This document shows positions 45,617 through 57,488 of a stretch of 64,000 bases of DNA, piece by piece. Each line of letters starts with the position of its first letter. Position 1 is the stretch's first letter. The position numbers and the translations under genes are program-made. Below the pieces are notes generated by a model. It made no database searches, was not told where the DNA came from, and worked only from the letters and a program-made list of their open reading frames with translations. Origin of the DNA: Roridomyces roridus (lineage: Eukaryota > Basidiomycota > Agaricomycetes > Agaricales > Mycenaceae); NCBI GenBank assembly GCA_029378245.1, contig JARKIF010000037.1:486001-550000 (forward strand), written 5' to 3'.

Positions 45617-47869
45617 CTAAGCCTCATGCCAGCGCAGGAAACGGTATTCAGGATCTTGCTGGTTCGCCGCTGCCCGAAAAATGTAAGAAAATGAATCCTT
45701 GCTAAATAAAAAGTAACTCACCGGTGCGAAAGGGAGGGTTGGGTTCTTGGACCGACCTCGGAACTGGTTTGGCCGCTATTGCAAAAGTCAGACATGGTGG
45801 AATTGGTCGAAGAGAAAAACATACGCAGTTTGTAATTATGGTAGGGGACCAAGTCGAATTCCCACCGGTCGTCGTAGGCACATTGGAGGGCGTCCCAGAT
45901 GGAGTCGTACGCCGGGGTGCCGAAGGGGATGTTCTCCAACTTGATCTCGAGTTCCTCCACTCGAGTGCGCAGAATTTTGCTGGTGTCAACCTCGTACAAC
46001 GGGCGCTTGATCGAGGTGACGTGCTGCGGCACCATGGCATACGCAGAAGCTAGACGAGAGTGAGAACCGAGGCAGGGAAAAAGGGGACAAAACACTCACA
46101 ACGATGATGCATACACCCAGTCTGCCCTTTCTGTCCGGCAATTGCCTCCGGTGGGCAGGTGCACTGACGTTCAATGTTAGAATGAGGTGCAAAACTGAGA
46201 TGCAAACACGCACCTCGAACGGATCGTCCACCATATTCATCGCCGGGTTGGTAAAGCAAAACTTGTAGCAGTCCTTGCAGCAATCCGTGGTCGGAATGAG
46301 CTGACCTGGATCGCTGTCATTTGGCTCGTAATTGCCGAACGCCAGTGGGGCGATGGGAAGCTTGCACTTCTCGCACGGTTTGTCATAGTAACGATGCTCG
46401 AGCGCATGAAACGCCAGCTGCGGCCGCGTTAGAAGAATGGCGGAGGCGGGAATCAAAGAGTTCCCGCTGGGCTTGGTGGCACCAATGTCGAATAGCTGGG
46501 TACCGGGAGAGAATGCAGAACGATCGGTTGGGAAGGTTGGTGTGGCCATTGGCGTGAATCGAAGGGACCTGCGAGGGCGGACAAGTCTTTGGGGAGGCAT
46601 TTGGTTAGAGGGCAGATAACGGACGAGTGCACAGACTTGCCGTACTTCTTGGCCACGGCCTTGATACCCTCGTCAAAAGCTGATTGGAGGTCTTCGAGCT
46701 CTGCCTTGCATGCTGCATTGAGAGGACCCGGACGCGCATCCTGTTCGTCGTCCTGCTCGCCATCTGAGGGAGACGGAGAGGCGAACTTCTCCTTCTCCTT
46801 CTCGTTCCCCTTCCCATTGGCACCGGCCTTGCCGGGACGCGCGTTCTGCTTGTCCTTCGGCTGGGCCTTGCCCTGACGCGCATCCTGTTCGTCGTCCTGC
46901 TCGCCATCTGAGGGAGACGGAGAGGCGAACTTCTCCTTCTCCTTCTCGTTCCCCTTCCCATTGGCACCGGCCTTGCCGGGACGCGCGTTCTGCTTGTCCT
47001 TCGGCTGGGCCTTGCCCTTGCCCTTGGACTTGGTACATTTCTTCCTGGACACGACGTCGCCCTCCTCCTCCTCCTCCTCCTCCTGCTGCTGCTGCTCGTC
47101 GTTGTCCTGGTCTTGGAGATTATCGGCCTCCTCGTCCTCAGGATTTGGTACTCGGTGTCCGACGAGGATAGCTTTGGTTTTCTCGCTTTCCTCGTAGTCG
47201 CTTCCCGAGGGGTCGGAGTCATTGCCCTCCACAATGACCTGCTGCTGGGTTTTACGGCATTTTCTGCGCGGCCTCTCCTCCTCGTTCGGCGGGTGCTCCT
47301 CGTCCAAATCGAGCTGGATGGGCGCGCGTTCGAGATCGAAAAGATGGTCGTCCATGTCGTCGTCGTCGGGCCCCAGAAGATCGTCGAGGTCTTGTTCGCG
47401 ACGGTCGTGCCCCAGAATCATGGTGAGATCGCCGACTTCCTGGTCAAGTGTCTGCACCTCTTCAGGTGTGGGGGTGGAGATCCTCGGGAGTGGAGAGTTG
47501 GGCTGGCCCCGATGGAGAAAGCTGGGATGCCGGAGGAGGAGGTCGGTGGATACGTCGGGGTGTGGCGCAGGTCGCGGTTTAGGGCGCGACGCCTTGCGTG
47601 GTGAAGGGGGGATCTCAACGAAGACTTCCTGGACAAAATATCAGGAGTCGAATTCGAAGATGAAAGGTGGCACGACGTACCTTGAGCTTGCGTTTACTGG
47701 TGGTTTTGGAAGGCTGGTCGTTGTCCGCGTCCTTTTTCTATGAAAAATGTCAGAGTTAAATTCGAAGGTCCAATGAGGAACGCACCTGGGATCTGGAGTT
47801 CTTGACAAATACAGGCTCGGAGGCGCCGCTGGTTTTGGGTCGGGCGCGCAGCTGCCTCCCATTCGACAT
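45617..47869 (-). CDS. Unrecognised acidic/basic multidomain gene beside K2
   Basis: ATG at 47869 opens MSNGRQLRARPKTSGASEPV. After two short introns and a Pro-rich stretch comes an acidic region with a glutamine and glutamate run (DEEQQQ then EEEEEEE-like). Then a perfect 48-residue tandem duplication (46731-47018) has KAQPKDKQNARPGKAGANGK in each copy. A helical part follows (CKAELEDLQSAFDEG), then a Cys-rich zinc-binding-like segment: YYDKPCEKCKLP, then TTDCCKDCYKFC and CTCPPEA. The C-terminal part (TRVEELEIKLENIPFGT) is followed by WEFDLVPYHNYKL, a GTATGT intron, and an end at FLRWHEA with TAG at 45617-45619. I trace about six introns. No named family is recognised. The Cys pairs suggest DNA or RNA binding. 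It is probably a transposon accessory gene, given its neighbours. No disabling mutation was noted, though one or two exon joins are tentative. Confidence 0.6.
46731..47018 (-). repeat. In-frame 144-bp tandem duplication in the gene
   Basis: 46731-46874 and 46875-47018 appear identical base for base, adding 48 residues without changing frame. The identity suggests a recent slip or unequal exchange. Confidence 0.9.
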
Positions 47870-48770
47870 GGTGAAATTTCGGTGACAGAGAGAGTTGGGA
47901 GAGTTGGGGTGGTGAATGAAGGAGGAGGCCTCGCTTGTTCAAGGGCGCCGCGAGGATCACGGGACAACGCTGAAGAACAATGGGTCTCGAGTCGTCGGCA
48001 GCGGGGTGAGGACATACCGAATACGGACCACGGTATTGCCATTGTTCGTGCCACAGGGAACTTGAGGGCCTTTCGCGTGCATTGTGAGCTCGTGGGAGCC
48101 TTGAGTGAATGCCCTGCCCACCCCGTCATCCAATCGTGACCTGGGAAGCCCATGGGCATGAGGTCGGTGGAATTGGCGTCGGTGTCTCCCTATGGCTGAC
48201 TTTGCACCATTCGTCCCTGGATTTCTCTGTTATTTCATTGCTATACTACTTGGAGCCCGGGCTGACATACCCCGCCGCCGCCGCCGACAATCCCGCCCCA
48301 CCCAGCTCACCACCACCCAGCGCTGGTGAGTGTCGAGAAGAAACGTATAAGTGTTTCAAACTCCGACATTGGCTAATGATAGTGAGCATGATCTCGGAGG
48401 TGAGGACACGATCCGTCACGGAGCACTTTGAAACCTCGGAAATCATGCTCTGCAAGTCAGCTGACACCGAAACACAGCCACTTTCCCGACTCTTGCTCCC
48501 GCCCACCACATTCGGTAAGTCCTCCCTCCCTCTGTAGTCGGTAGATAGTTGTAATAATGGAAGAATATTGGACCTACATGTCCTGCCCGTCGTCGACGGC
48601 AGTTTCGCTCTTAAAACAATGAGAAAAGGAGCCAAAAGTAGAATAGAAAAAGCTACACCCAGGGCGCGTCGCTGACCGAATTCCCAGTTCGTTCTCACCC
48701 CAAATCCGCCGCCAGCTCTCCCAGCGAGCGCACACCTCTCATCCGCCCACGACGCGCTACCATTACCCTC
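47870..48770. other. Intergenic region with a near-perfect hairpin
   Basis: This separates the divergent starts at 47869 (-) and 48771 (+), so promoters of both genes may lie here. Arms GAGCATGATCTCGGAGGT (48384-48401) and ACCTCGGAAATCATGCTC (48433-48450) pair with two mismatches. No gene is seen. Confidence 0.4.
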
Positions 48771-49283
48771 ATGGACACCACCTCCAATACCACTCACGCC
48801 GAATCTGATGCTGCCTCACCCACGACCCTTCTCAATGACGATTCCGCTACCGAAACGCCTCAGAATGAAGATAACAACGATATATCTCAGGTATTTTTCC
48901 GCTTTTCTAGTTCATCATGCATCTCATTGCATTTGCAGCTCATGGACGCCACCTCCAATACCACTCACGCCGAATCTGATGCTGCCTCACCCACGACCCT
49001 TCTCAATGACGATTCCGCTACCGAAACGCCTCAGAATGAAGATAACAACGATATATCTCAGGTATTTTTCCGCTTTTCTAGTTCATCATGCATCTCATTG
49101 CATTTGCAGCTCATGGACGCCACCTCCAATACCACTCACGCCCAATTTGATACTGCCTCGCCCACGAACCTTCTCAATCACGATTCCGCTACCAAACCTC
49201 CTCAGAACGAAGATAACAACGATGGAAATCAGGTTCGTTTCCATTTTTCCAGGTCATCCTCCATCTCATTGCATTTGCAGCGC
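48771..49283 (+). repeat. Exon-plus-intron unit of 171 bp, tandemly triplicated
   Basis: Starts lie at 48771, 48942 and 49113, exactly 171 bp apart. Each unit holds about 123 nt of coding sequence and a 48-nt segment from GTATTTTTCC to CATTTGCAG that looks like an intron. Both lengths are multiples of three, so the frame is kept whether or not it is spliced. Copies 1 and 2 are nearly identical; copy 3 has diverged. Confidence 0.9.
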
Positions 49284-51508
49284 TCCTCCCGCTCTCCGCC
49301 TCTGAAACGCAGGCGCATCATGTCCCTTCTCGATTTGGCTGCCGAGGACTCTGGGGACGAGGAGGAAGACGAGGAGGAGGACCATGATCGCACCCTGAGC
49401 GACGACGGTACATTCTCTCTCCTACGCGCTTGATAAGCGACTGACCAAATTGCAGAATTTATTGATGACGATGACGAGCTCCTGCAAGGGACCAGCCCCA
49501 GCCCTTTCATCAAAGACGAATTCACGCTGCTGAAGGATGCGGAGGATCTGGCCGCTCTGTTTGAGGGTCTTGCAGACGAGTACAAAAAAGACGTCGAGAC
49601 TGAGAAGAAGAAGAACCCCACCACCGAGGAAGCGGAGGCCATGCTGGCCGAGTTCAAAGAGCGCGTTGCCAACAACAAATGGGGCGACGTGAGGGACAGA
49701 GCAGAGCAGAACGTCCAATGGGATGTCCACAAGGCCAAATGGGTCGAGGGGCCAAGGGTCAAATACCGGGAGATGTGCCGTTTGCTGAATCAGACTCGCG
49801 TCGACCCCGGGGACTGGATTCGTCTGAATCCAGAAGGCAGCGAGAAACGCATCGTCGCCTTCGTTGTAACCCCCAAGCGGTTTATCATTCCCGCCCTCAA
49901 ACCCGGGTCCGATTCCTGTGAGAAATACGCGGTATATTGGCCGCTCTACAGGTGCAATCATCCTGTTGTCCACCCATCTCTGCAGGAATTGGAGCCGTTT
50001 CGCAAAAGTCGCCTTCGCTATCTCCAGCGACCCAGCCTTTCCAATTCATCGTACGGATTATGCGCTCAGGAACACGTCTTCATTGTCGAAGGCGACAACA
50101 AAGGGCAGCAGGGCTTGATAAAGCAGATGTGGTATTCCTACCGAGATACCCCCGACGACCCCGTCAGAACCCACTGGGCAAGAGTGCGTTGGGGCCTTCA
50201 TGGTCTCGGGGCGATCCTGGCCTCCTCCCTCCGCCGTCACATGCTCGACCCTGGACCTCCCGTCAAACTCTTTGATCGGGTGAAAGTGCGGTATGGGGTC
50301 TCAAACCACCTTGATCGAGTGGGTAGGATTGTGGAAGTCGAAGGCATTAAAGCCACGGTGGAAACCTCGGCAAAAGGACGCTTCCAGGTGGACGTGGAGG
50401 ACCTTGTCCGTCGGTTTGAAATGGGAGATTGGGTGGAGGTGGTGTGGGGCGCAGAAGTCGGGCGAAAAGGTCTCGTGGTTTCCGTGGACAAGCAGCAGGG
50501 TTCTCTCAGCCTTGTGGAGGATATAATGAGCCTGGGGCCAGGCCACGTATGTAATTGTTTTTTAGTTCTCTGAGCGTTGGCTAACATGGCCCACAGCACG
50601 ACGTGAATCTGCCCATGGTCAACTATGTATGTATTTTTCACCTAACCTAACCTTGCATTGACACCAAGCACAGTTCGAGGTCTTCATGCGCAACATCTGC
50701 TTTTTGTCGCTGGCTGATGACGAGCCTCTCGTCGAGTCCGTGAACGCCTTCGCAACCGCCCCCGTCGCCGCCGTCAGTCATACCCAGAGCATACCTGCGC
50801 CTGGCGATGATATCGCCGACGTTGAGCAACCATCGGATACACGAGATCGCCAAGCCATGCACATTGGCAAGCGCTTTGAGGGTCTGGAGGTGGTGATTGG
50901 CGGCACGCATCGGTACAGCGGGAGAGCAGGGACAATCGTTGGGGACCACGACAGCGTTGCCCGGGCGCAGAGGCTGAAAGCAAAACAAGAGTCTGCATCA
51001 ACAGAGGAGGAGTACATGCGAGCGCCGTGGATGGATCGGGACGGTATTCTTATCACCGTCGTGGAAGACGACGGCAGCCGCATCGAGAATCTCACCGTCG
51101 AGGATTTATTCCATCGCTGGTAAGTCTTTCTGGCGGCTTTTCAGAATATCATTCATTTTCTCTCAGGAACGGCACTCCTCTCGCCAAAGCGTTCTTCGTT
51201 GGCAAAGGCGCGGACTGGTCAAAGCCGACGTTGCGTTGGCCACAACCTGCTCTGGCCGCGTCCTCGCACACCCACTCCAGAACCAGACGTGGAACAACCA
51301 CTGTCGAGGCAGCTATGGGCAGCTCCTCCTCCCGAAGCTGAGGGGGAGTACGACGGCAAATGGCTTTGCTGCCCCAAGTTTGCGGGAAAACGTCTGGACG
51401 TCCAAGTGAAGGGAACACCTGCGCTGCAGGGGCACCGAACGTGGCGACTATCAAATCGCATTCTCGAGTGCGAAAACGAGTATGGCTATTTGCTCCTGAC
51501 AGACGCGG

Positions 51509-53254
51509 TGAAACGTCTGTAACTGCGCACCAGTGAAGTGTGAATGTGGAGCAGCAATGGCTGAGTCTGCGGAGTGCTACCCAAAAGGCAACAAACCCAC
51601 AAAACCCCAACACCATAACACCAACTACCAAAACATCCAACACCCCAGCCAGGGCCAGTCAACTTCGACTACGGTTGAGTTCGGGGTCACCCTAAAGTAT
51701 ATAGGTAAGATTGAACGTCCCACTCGACTTCAAGCACACTCCGCGGAGCATACAGCTCACTTGATATCAACGGTTTGGTCTTTTGTGCAGCTTCTCGAAC
51801 AAGTCCTCGGACCGACTAGATCTCTTTCAAGAGGCCTACTGCAAGGCTTTATACTCGAATACGACACAAGCGTTTGCAATGCAGCAATAAGTCTTTTTAT
51901 ATTGTAGATTGAAAACCAAACACAAGCCTCGAACCAGTTCGAGGAGTCGATGACCCGAACCACCAAGTCCCAATTGACTCTGTTCCTGTTTATCATCGAC
52001 CAAATCACACCAATTACAACCCCAATACAACATGGAGAGGAACTACAGAGCAGAGGGCAACCCACTACCCCTTAAGTATGCTTCTGCAGCTGACCCAGGT
52101 TGGACCAGAGCCCGGGTACCTTTAAATGCAAGTGTAAGACGAGTAGTGCCCTTAGGAGACACACTCAATACAACTCAAGAAGTCTATAGCTTGACTTAGA
52201 TCCCTCAGTTATACCCAAACAAGTGCTTTTCTATTGCTACTACCAAGAAGAATGTAATCAACAAATCTCCGAGGAAGACACAAGACCACTCCAATGCCCA
52301 TGAGTCCCTAGAAGGGGGGCATGATGTGATGATGTACCCTCAGGTTCCATGGGGTTTATATACTTTTCTACATGCTTGGCGTGTCTAAACTACTATGACT
52401 AAAGATTGTCCCTTCCCTCGGGTGTGCATCACCCTGATTGTGTCCTCGAGGCTATTTCTGGCTCCCAACGTGTGTGTCATTCCTTGACAGCTCTTCTGAT
52501 TGGTCCAACTCCGCCTTGGCGCAGATCCTGACATGCTAGCCATGACTGCGGTGAAACCCTGGGCCAACCCTGTGCCCTGGTCCAGACTGTGATGTCCGAT
52601 CATCGCTTTGATCGTCTGCCGCAGCTCCGCTCCGTTCCGTGATCACATGATCAAACACTAGTACCAGTGCACGAGTTCGACTCGCCCACTTGTCATTTCC
52701 TTTCTGGATGTTCAGTCCGCGAAGTACCCCTCGGGGTCACTCTCCTCTCGGATCCTAAACTGCAAAGGCAACACCACTCTGTGGCTCGAGTCCACATTGC
52801 TCAACAACTGCTTGACACACCATCCCGCTGTAACAGCAACTGTATACATCATCTCGGACACTTCCGCGGAGGCTATCTCTTCGAGGGAAGCACTCCCGCT
52901 CAATTAATATACATCAATCTTGGTGCAACTGCACGCCGACTCTAGAGAATACTTGATTGTACTCTCAACCAACACTGACTATTGTCTGGGCTTGTTATAT
53001 CTCCTTGATATCTGTATCTCCGCATATCTGAGTCCCCACGGGAAGCCTATTCGAGTCACTACAACCGACTCCTGATCAAACAGCCAAGCGTAGTGTACTG
53101 GAAACTCTCTCAATGCATCGTGAACACATTTGAATAGCAGCTCGGAGCTCGGCTCTATTCCTATCATTCTACCACCGGATCGAGGGGTGCTGGTATGCGT
53201 ACCAAATCTCGATTTTACGCTGTTTACACGCCTGCGCGGATACCAGTCGTATCA
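51509..53254. mobile_element. TGATACG element, copy 2 (1746 bp)
   Basis: It begins TGAAACGTCTG and ends CCAGTCGTATCA. It is flanked by GCGG (51505-51508 and 53255-53258), or by five bases GCGGT if the shared T is counted. It is related along its length to 15417-16965 and lies in the same orientation. It has no protein domain. Removing it with one GCGG restores GACGCGGTAACGGAA (D-A-V-T-E) in the KOW gene. Confidence 0.8.
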
Positions 53255-53635
53255 GCGGTAACGGAAGCCAGTCTCGTCGACAAAAAACTGCTTGTTCACG
53301 GCCTCCACAATCGCACCCCGCACAAAATCCCGCCGATGTGTGTCGTCCCACGCAGAGAGACGTCGGCCAAGAAAAGATTGGAGGACGCGTTTCGGGAGCG
53401 GGTCGTCATCATTGGGCCTGACATCCGCGGAAGCAAGGCGCGAGTGGGGGAGTACGGTCAAATCCGCATGCCAATCTGGGGGAAGGTCGGAATTGTCGTA
53501 GTTCTTTTCACGGACGCAAAAGAAGGGGAGTACGATGTGGGTAACCTTTGCTTGTCGGTCAACGAACGAGTCGAGCTAACCATTGGGACTTGGGACGCGA
53601 CCACCTTCCCTTCTCGCACATATTATGTACAGTAG

Positions 53636-53980
53636 CAGCGTATAACGTGTAGACACCTTGTAAATATTCTAACTGTACAACGCATGTATGTATGTCGCTA
53701 ATATCATCAATTTACCATTGACCCCGGGCGAACTTCAAGGACAACTCACGCCCCTCAAGAAACTCACGGACCCGCGCACTTGAAACAGGTGTGCATTGTT
53801 CTCCCTGTTCTCATTTCTTTTTTGACGACTCGACAGATTTGATTTTGTATTGTTCTTGACGTGTTGTTGACGCGTTGTTGACGCGTTGACACCTGTCAAA
53901 CGTTATTCTCCTATTCTTCTGCCAAGCGAGTGGGTCGGAGAACGCGCGCGTCAGGAATCTGATACGTTTGTAGGAACACG
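53636..53980. other. Spacer between the KOW gene and the K3 transposase
   Basis: 345 bp, probably a terminator plus promoter. It contains three near-tandem TTGTTGACGCGTTG words at 53859-53889, related to the AACGCGTT palindromes downstream of the transposase. Confidence 0.4.
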
Positions 53981-56900
53981 ATGGCGGGAATGAAGCTGCC
54001 CCGGCAGAGCAAGAAGAACAAGGAGAAGATCGCAAAGATAGCCCAATCCCGACCCAGCCTACAGCCCGGGCCCTCGGTGCCACACCCTCTGAAGAGGAAT
54101 GCCAAGCAACCCACGATGCTTGGCCCTGGGAGGCGCACCATGGTGCAGACTTTCCGGCAGCCTCTACCGCCCCCGGAGACGTCAGATGACGAGGAGGAGG
54201 AGGAGGAGGGGGAGACCCACCACTCGCAAGCACCATCCTCGGATTTTCCGGATTTCGACGTCGAATTGGACGACATAGGCGTGGAGCAATCGGAGGATGG
54301 ATGGCACACGGATCAGTCCACCCATTCTCCACCCAGGCGGCGCCGCGAAACTCAGTCCCCCGAGAAACCTCACCGTCGAGCCAAGGAGTCCCAAACTGTG
54401 GCTTGGACGAGCATGATGCCAGAGCTCGTCCCGCTGTTTCTGGACTTGTCCAGCGACACGCAGTCGTGGAAGGAGTACGGTCGGCTGGAACGGCTGGACA
54501 CCGAGCGCGCGTGCAGATGCGAGGATATGGTCGAGTTAGACCTGAGCATTGTAACGTTCACAGGTATGCTTTTCCATGATCCACCGAGTACGATGAACTG
54601 AGATAACTGCCCCAGGCATATACAACGCTTGTGTAGAGCTCTGCGCTTGCGAATCCGCTCCCAAAAGGCTGCTTCGTTCGGGCTGCTTCCCCTGCGCGCC
54701 CCACTGTCCAGGCCTCGCAGTAGACGTGCAAGTGCTGGAATTCTTCAGGTCGCTGTACCTGAGAATAGCCCCGAACAAAAGCGCGGGCATTGGCGCGCTT
54801 CAGGACCACTTGGAGAAAATGGGATACCAATTGGCGAGCAATGTAAGATTTAAGATATGATACGAAGGACTATTCTAATTCACAAACAGGACGCTTTGGT
54901 GCGACAATTTGGTGCCGCACTCGACTGGTACACGTACTTGACACATCAAGCCGAGGCGTACATCGACCAAAAATTGGACAGTCTCCGCACCTCCTCCGAG
55001 ACCCCAGATCTCCCTCCTCCCACCCCCAATCATACCAGAGACGCCCCAGCCTGCAGGAACGGCATCGGGTTCGCGTGGAAGCAAACGCGCGCGTGCTGAC
55101 GACGACGACGAAGAACTTGACCCAAACCGTGGCAAGAAGGCACGCACCAAGGGACCCGAGAAACCCAAACCGGAGAACCCGTTCCCAGAGCCTCTCAATC
55201 TCGATCGCCCTAGCGAATATCTCCGAAGTCGCTGTCCCTTGTGCTTTGGAGGAAACGAATGGGGTACGGCTGTGTAAGTGATATCCTCGTTTCACGAGCT
55301 CAAACTGATGAAAAATACTTCAAGTGCGGACATCAAGGGGTGCATGGACGCCTGCTTCACGCAAAAGAAGAACAAGGGCGCGCCTGACCCCGAGAAAACC
55401 CACCCCGACACACACTTTGTACTGGAAGAATTGAGTCGAAAAATGGAGGAATACGTTGAGGCGGTGCGGCAAGGGGCAGAGAAAGAAAAGACGAAGGCGT
55501 GCGCCAATGTGAATGGCAAGGGGAAGGGCAAGGGGAAGGGGAAGGGGAAGGGGAAGGGGAAGGGGAAGGGGAAGGGGAAGGGCAAGGGCAAGGGCAAGGG
55601 CAAGGGCAAGGGGAAGGGCAAGGGCAAGGCTGCGCACATCGTGGACTCTGAGGACGAGGAGGACGGCTACGAGCACGAGGAGATCAAAGTGCCCAGGAGC
55701 GCGCTCAACAACTGCGGCAATTCGTTCACGGCGGCGGACGAAAGTCGGGCCAAGGCGAGCACGGCCAAGTACGACGACACGGGGCTCATGGCGATGCTCT
55801 CTCGTCACGACCGAGTCCTGTGGGTGGTCAATATGCATTCAGCAGGGGAGAAGCAATTTAATGTGCTTCTCCTCATGGAAATTCTCTTCCAGCATATCCC
55901 TCGCAAAGCCACCGTGGGCATCTTATACGATATTGCATGTCAATTGGAGCGTGGAGCGCGCAAGTGGGGTTGGTTAGACCGATACCTAGCCCTGTCTCAT
56001 CTTCGCGGTGTCCATCTTCCATGCGTTTGGTCACGATTGGGCGTGCCAGATGCGCTTCCATCTGCGCAAACGAAAGGGATTCGGTTTTACCAACGGGGAG
56101 GGCTGCGAACGTCTCTGGCACGCCATCAGTCACCTTATCGCACACTTGCGGATTTCTGGGGTGAGTGGTGCCAATAATTTTATTCCAATTGACGAACTCC
56201 AAACAGTACTACAGGCGCTTGTACACTTTGGATATGCAGCTGAAGGCGGAGGACGAAAAAAACCTATTTGATCTGGGGAAATGGTTAAAGCGGCGAACGC
56301 GTCATTCGGCGCAGAAACGCGCGGAGGCGGAGAGCATTCTTGAGGAGTGTGGCGTGGACCTCGAGGAGTTGAGGGAAGAATGGGAGAAGCAGCTGACGGC
56401 CCAGACAAAGCCGCTGCAACGTGAGTGACAGTTATTCATTGGACATCCGAGACTAACGGGGAATATTCAGGTCAATCGAAAAATATGGCCCAGAAAGCCG
56501 TCGACCAAATCCTAGCGTTGCGCAAACCTGAGATATACGACAAAGGCAGTTGAAGGAAGCTCAGGCCGCGTTCCAGACGGCCGTAGACGACAAGGACGAG
56601 GACGAGATCGCAGTGCAAGCAGCAGAGGTGGAGAAACACGAGACGGCGCTGGAAGAGACGAAGAGCAAGCTGAAAAGGAAGGAGGCGGCTCTGGGTGCAA
56701 ATGGGAAGAGTCGTTTGAAAGAAGTTGCGAAGTCCAAGTTCTACGAACTGCGTATGAGAGCGCGGGCTTTCAAGCATCGTCTACGCGCTAAATTGCGGGA
56801 GCGCAAATTCGCAATGGATGGAGTGGAGCGTCGACTGCGGCATTTGACGGTCAGAGGTGGGTTTTTCTTTGGCAGTATGTGATTTGGCGGAAAGAGCTTA

Positions 56901-57488
56901 CTATTGGCGCAGAGCAACAACTGCGCGACCACGCGAGTAAAGGTCTTAAGCGCAAGGATCCGGCCATCTCGACGGTGTGGAAAGACTACAACAAGGTGTG
57001 CGACGACCTTCGGAGGATGGTGCAGGAAGACGGGGAAGAAGACGGTGTGCCGAAGAACGCGGTGGCACCAGAGAACATCGACCCAAAGAGCATGTGGCGT
57101 TTGGATGTGGACGATGCGATTTGGCAGGACGTTGGACTGGACGACGAGGAGGAGGACGGTGCACCACCTCGGTGGTTGGCAGACGACGACGTGAGGAGGG
57201 GAATACTTACGATGCTGGACGTTGATCGCGCAGATGAAGAAGATGAAACGCTGCAGAGAGAGCGTCGAGCTATGCAGGTGTGGTTTGCCGAAGAATGGGA
57301 GCTGGTGAACTCGGCCATGGATAACGCAGGTACGTATCTTTATCGTCTTGATATCATTCACCAGGTTGACAGTCGGAATTGCAGACAATCGGGGGGAGCA
57401 CTACGCGTTCGGGCAACGACGCCAACGTCTGCTGGGATTGTGTGCGGAATGGCAACGTCACGCCCCGCCTTGCCAGCTGGTCCAGTGA
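53981..57488 (+). pseudogene. KDZ transposase, CxC1 type (K3), frameshifted
   Basis: This is the transposase of a third KDZ element. ATG at 53981 opens MAGMKLPRQSKKNKEKIAKI; an acidic run follows. The CxC1 cluster spans an intron: CACESAPKRLLRSGCFPCAP, then HCPGLAVDVQVLEFFRSLYL. A Cys pair, CPLCFGGNEW, leads to GCMDACFTQKKNK (first Asp region). A run of Gly-Lys repeats (about 55515-55630) and CGNSFTAADESRAKAS follow, then RHDRVLWVVNMHSAGEKQF, GILYDIACQLERG (second Asp), SIFHAFGHDWACQMRFH and FTNGEGCERLWHAIS (Glu). The coiled C-terminal part ends before the TGA at 57486-57488. Frameshifts are apparent near 55030 (in a C-rich run), 56010 and 56540, so this copy should be inactive unless the sequence has errors. 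About seven short introns are visible. Confidence 0.8.
55515..55630 (+). repeat. Gly-Lys coding microsatellite in K3
   Basis: AAGGGG and AAGGGC hexamers repeat about 19 times in frame, giving alternating Gly and Lys between the first Asp region and the rest of the catalytic domain. It is slippage-prone and its length probably varies between copies. Confidence 0.85.

Larger units (their letters stand above)
48771..53635 (+). pseudogene. KOW-domain (Spt5-like) gene split by a TGATACG element
   Basis: The gene starts at the ATG at 48771 within a triplicated Ser/Thr/Asp-rich exon unit. It then has a basic KRRRIMSLLDLAAEDSGD and a long acidic run. A central region reads VQWDVHKAKWVEGPRVKYRE and DPGDWIRLNPEGSEK. 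Two KOW-like beta segments follow: LFDRVKVRYGVSNHLDRVGR with IVEVEGIKATVE, and EMGDWVEVVWGAEVGRKGLV. A further KOW-like segment reads FEGLEVVIGGTHRYSGRAGT with IVGDHDS. After GYLLLTDAV the frame is cut at 51508. It resumes at 53256 as TEASLVDKKLLVHGLHNRTP, then RVVIIGPDIRGSKARVGEYG, ending at 53635. KOW motifs bind nucleic acid or the transcription machinery, as in Spt5. The protein has no NusG domain that I can see. Introns are about 48 nt. It stands head-to-tail with the K3 transposase, so it may be K3 cargo. Confidence 0.7.

Noticed and set aside
55278..56177. Separate lysine/glycine-rich gene of 299 codons
   Set aside because: It is the middle of the K3 transposase, bounded by an intron and a frameshift.
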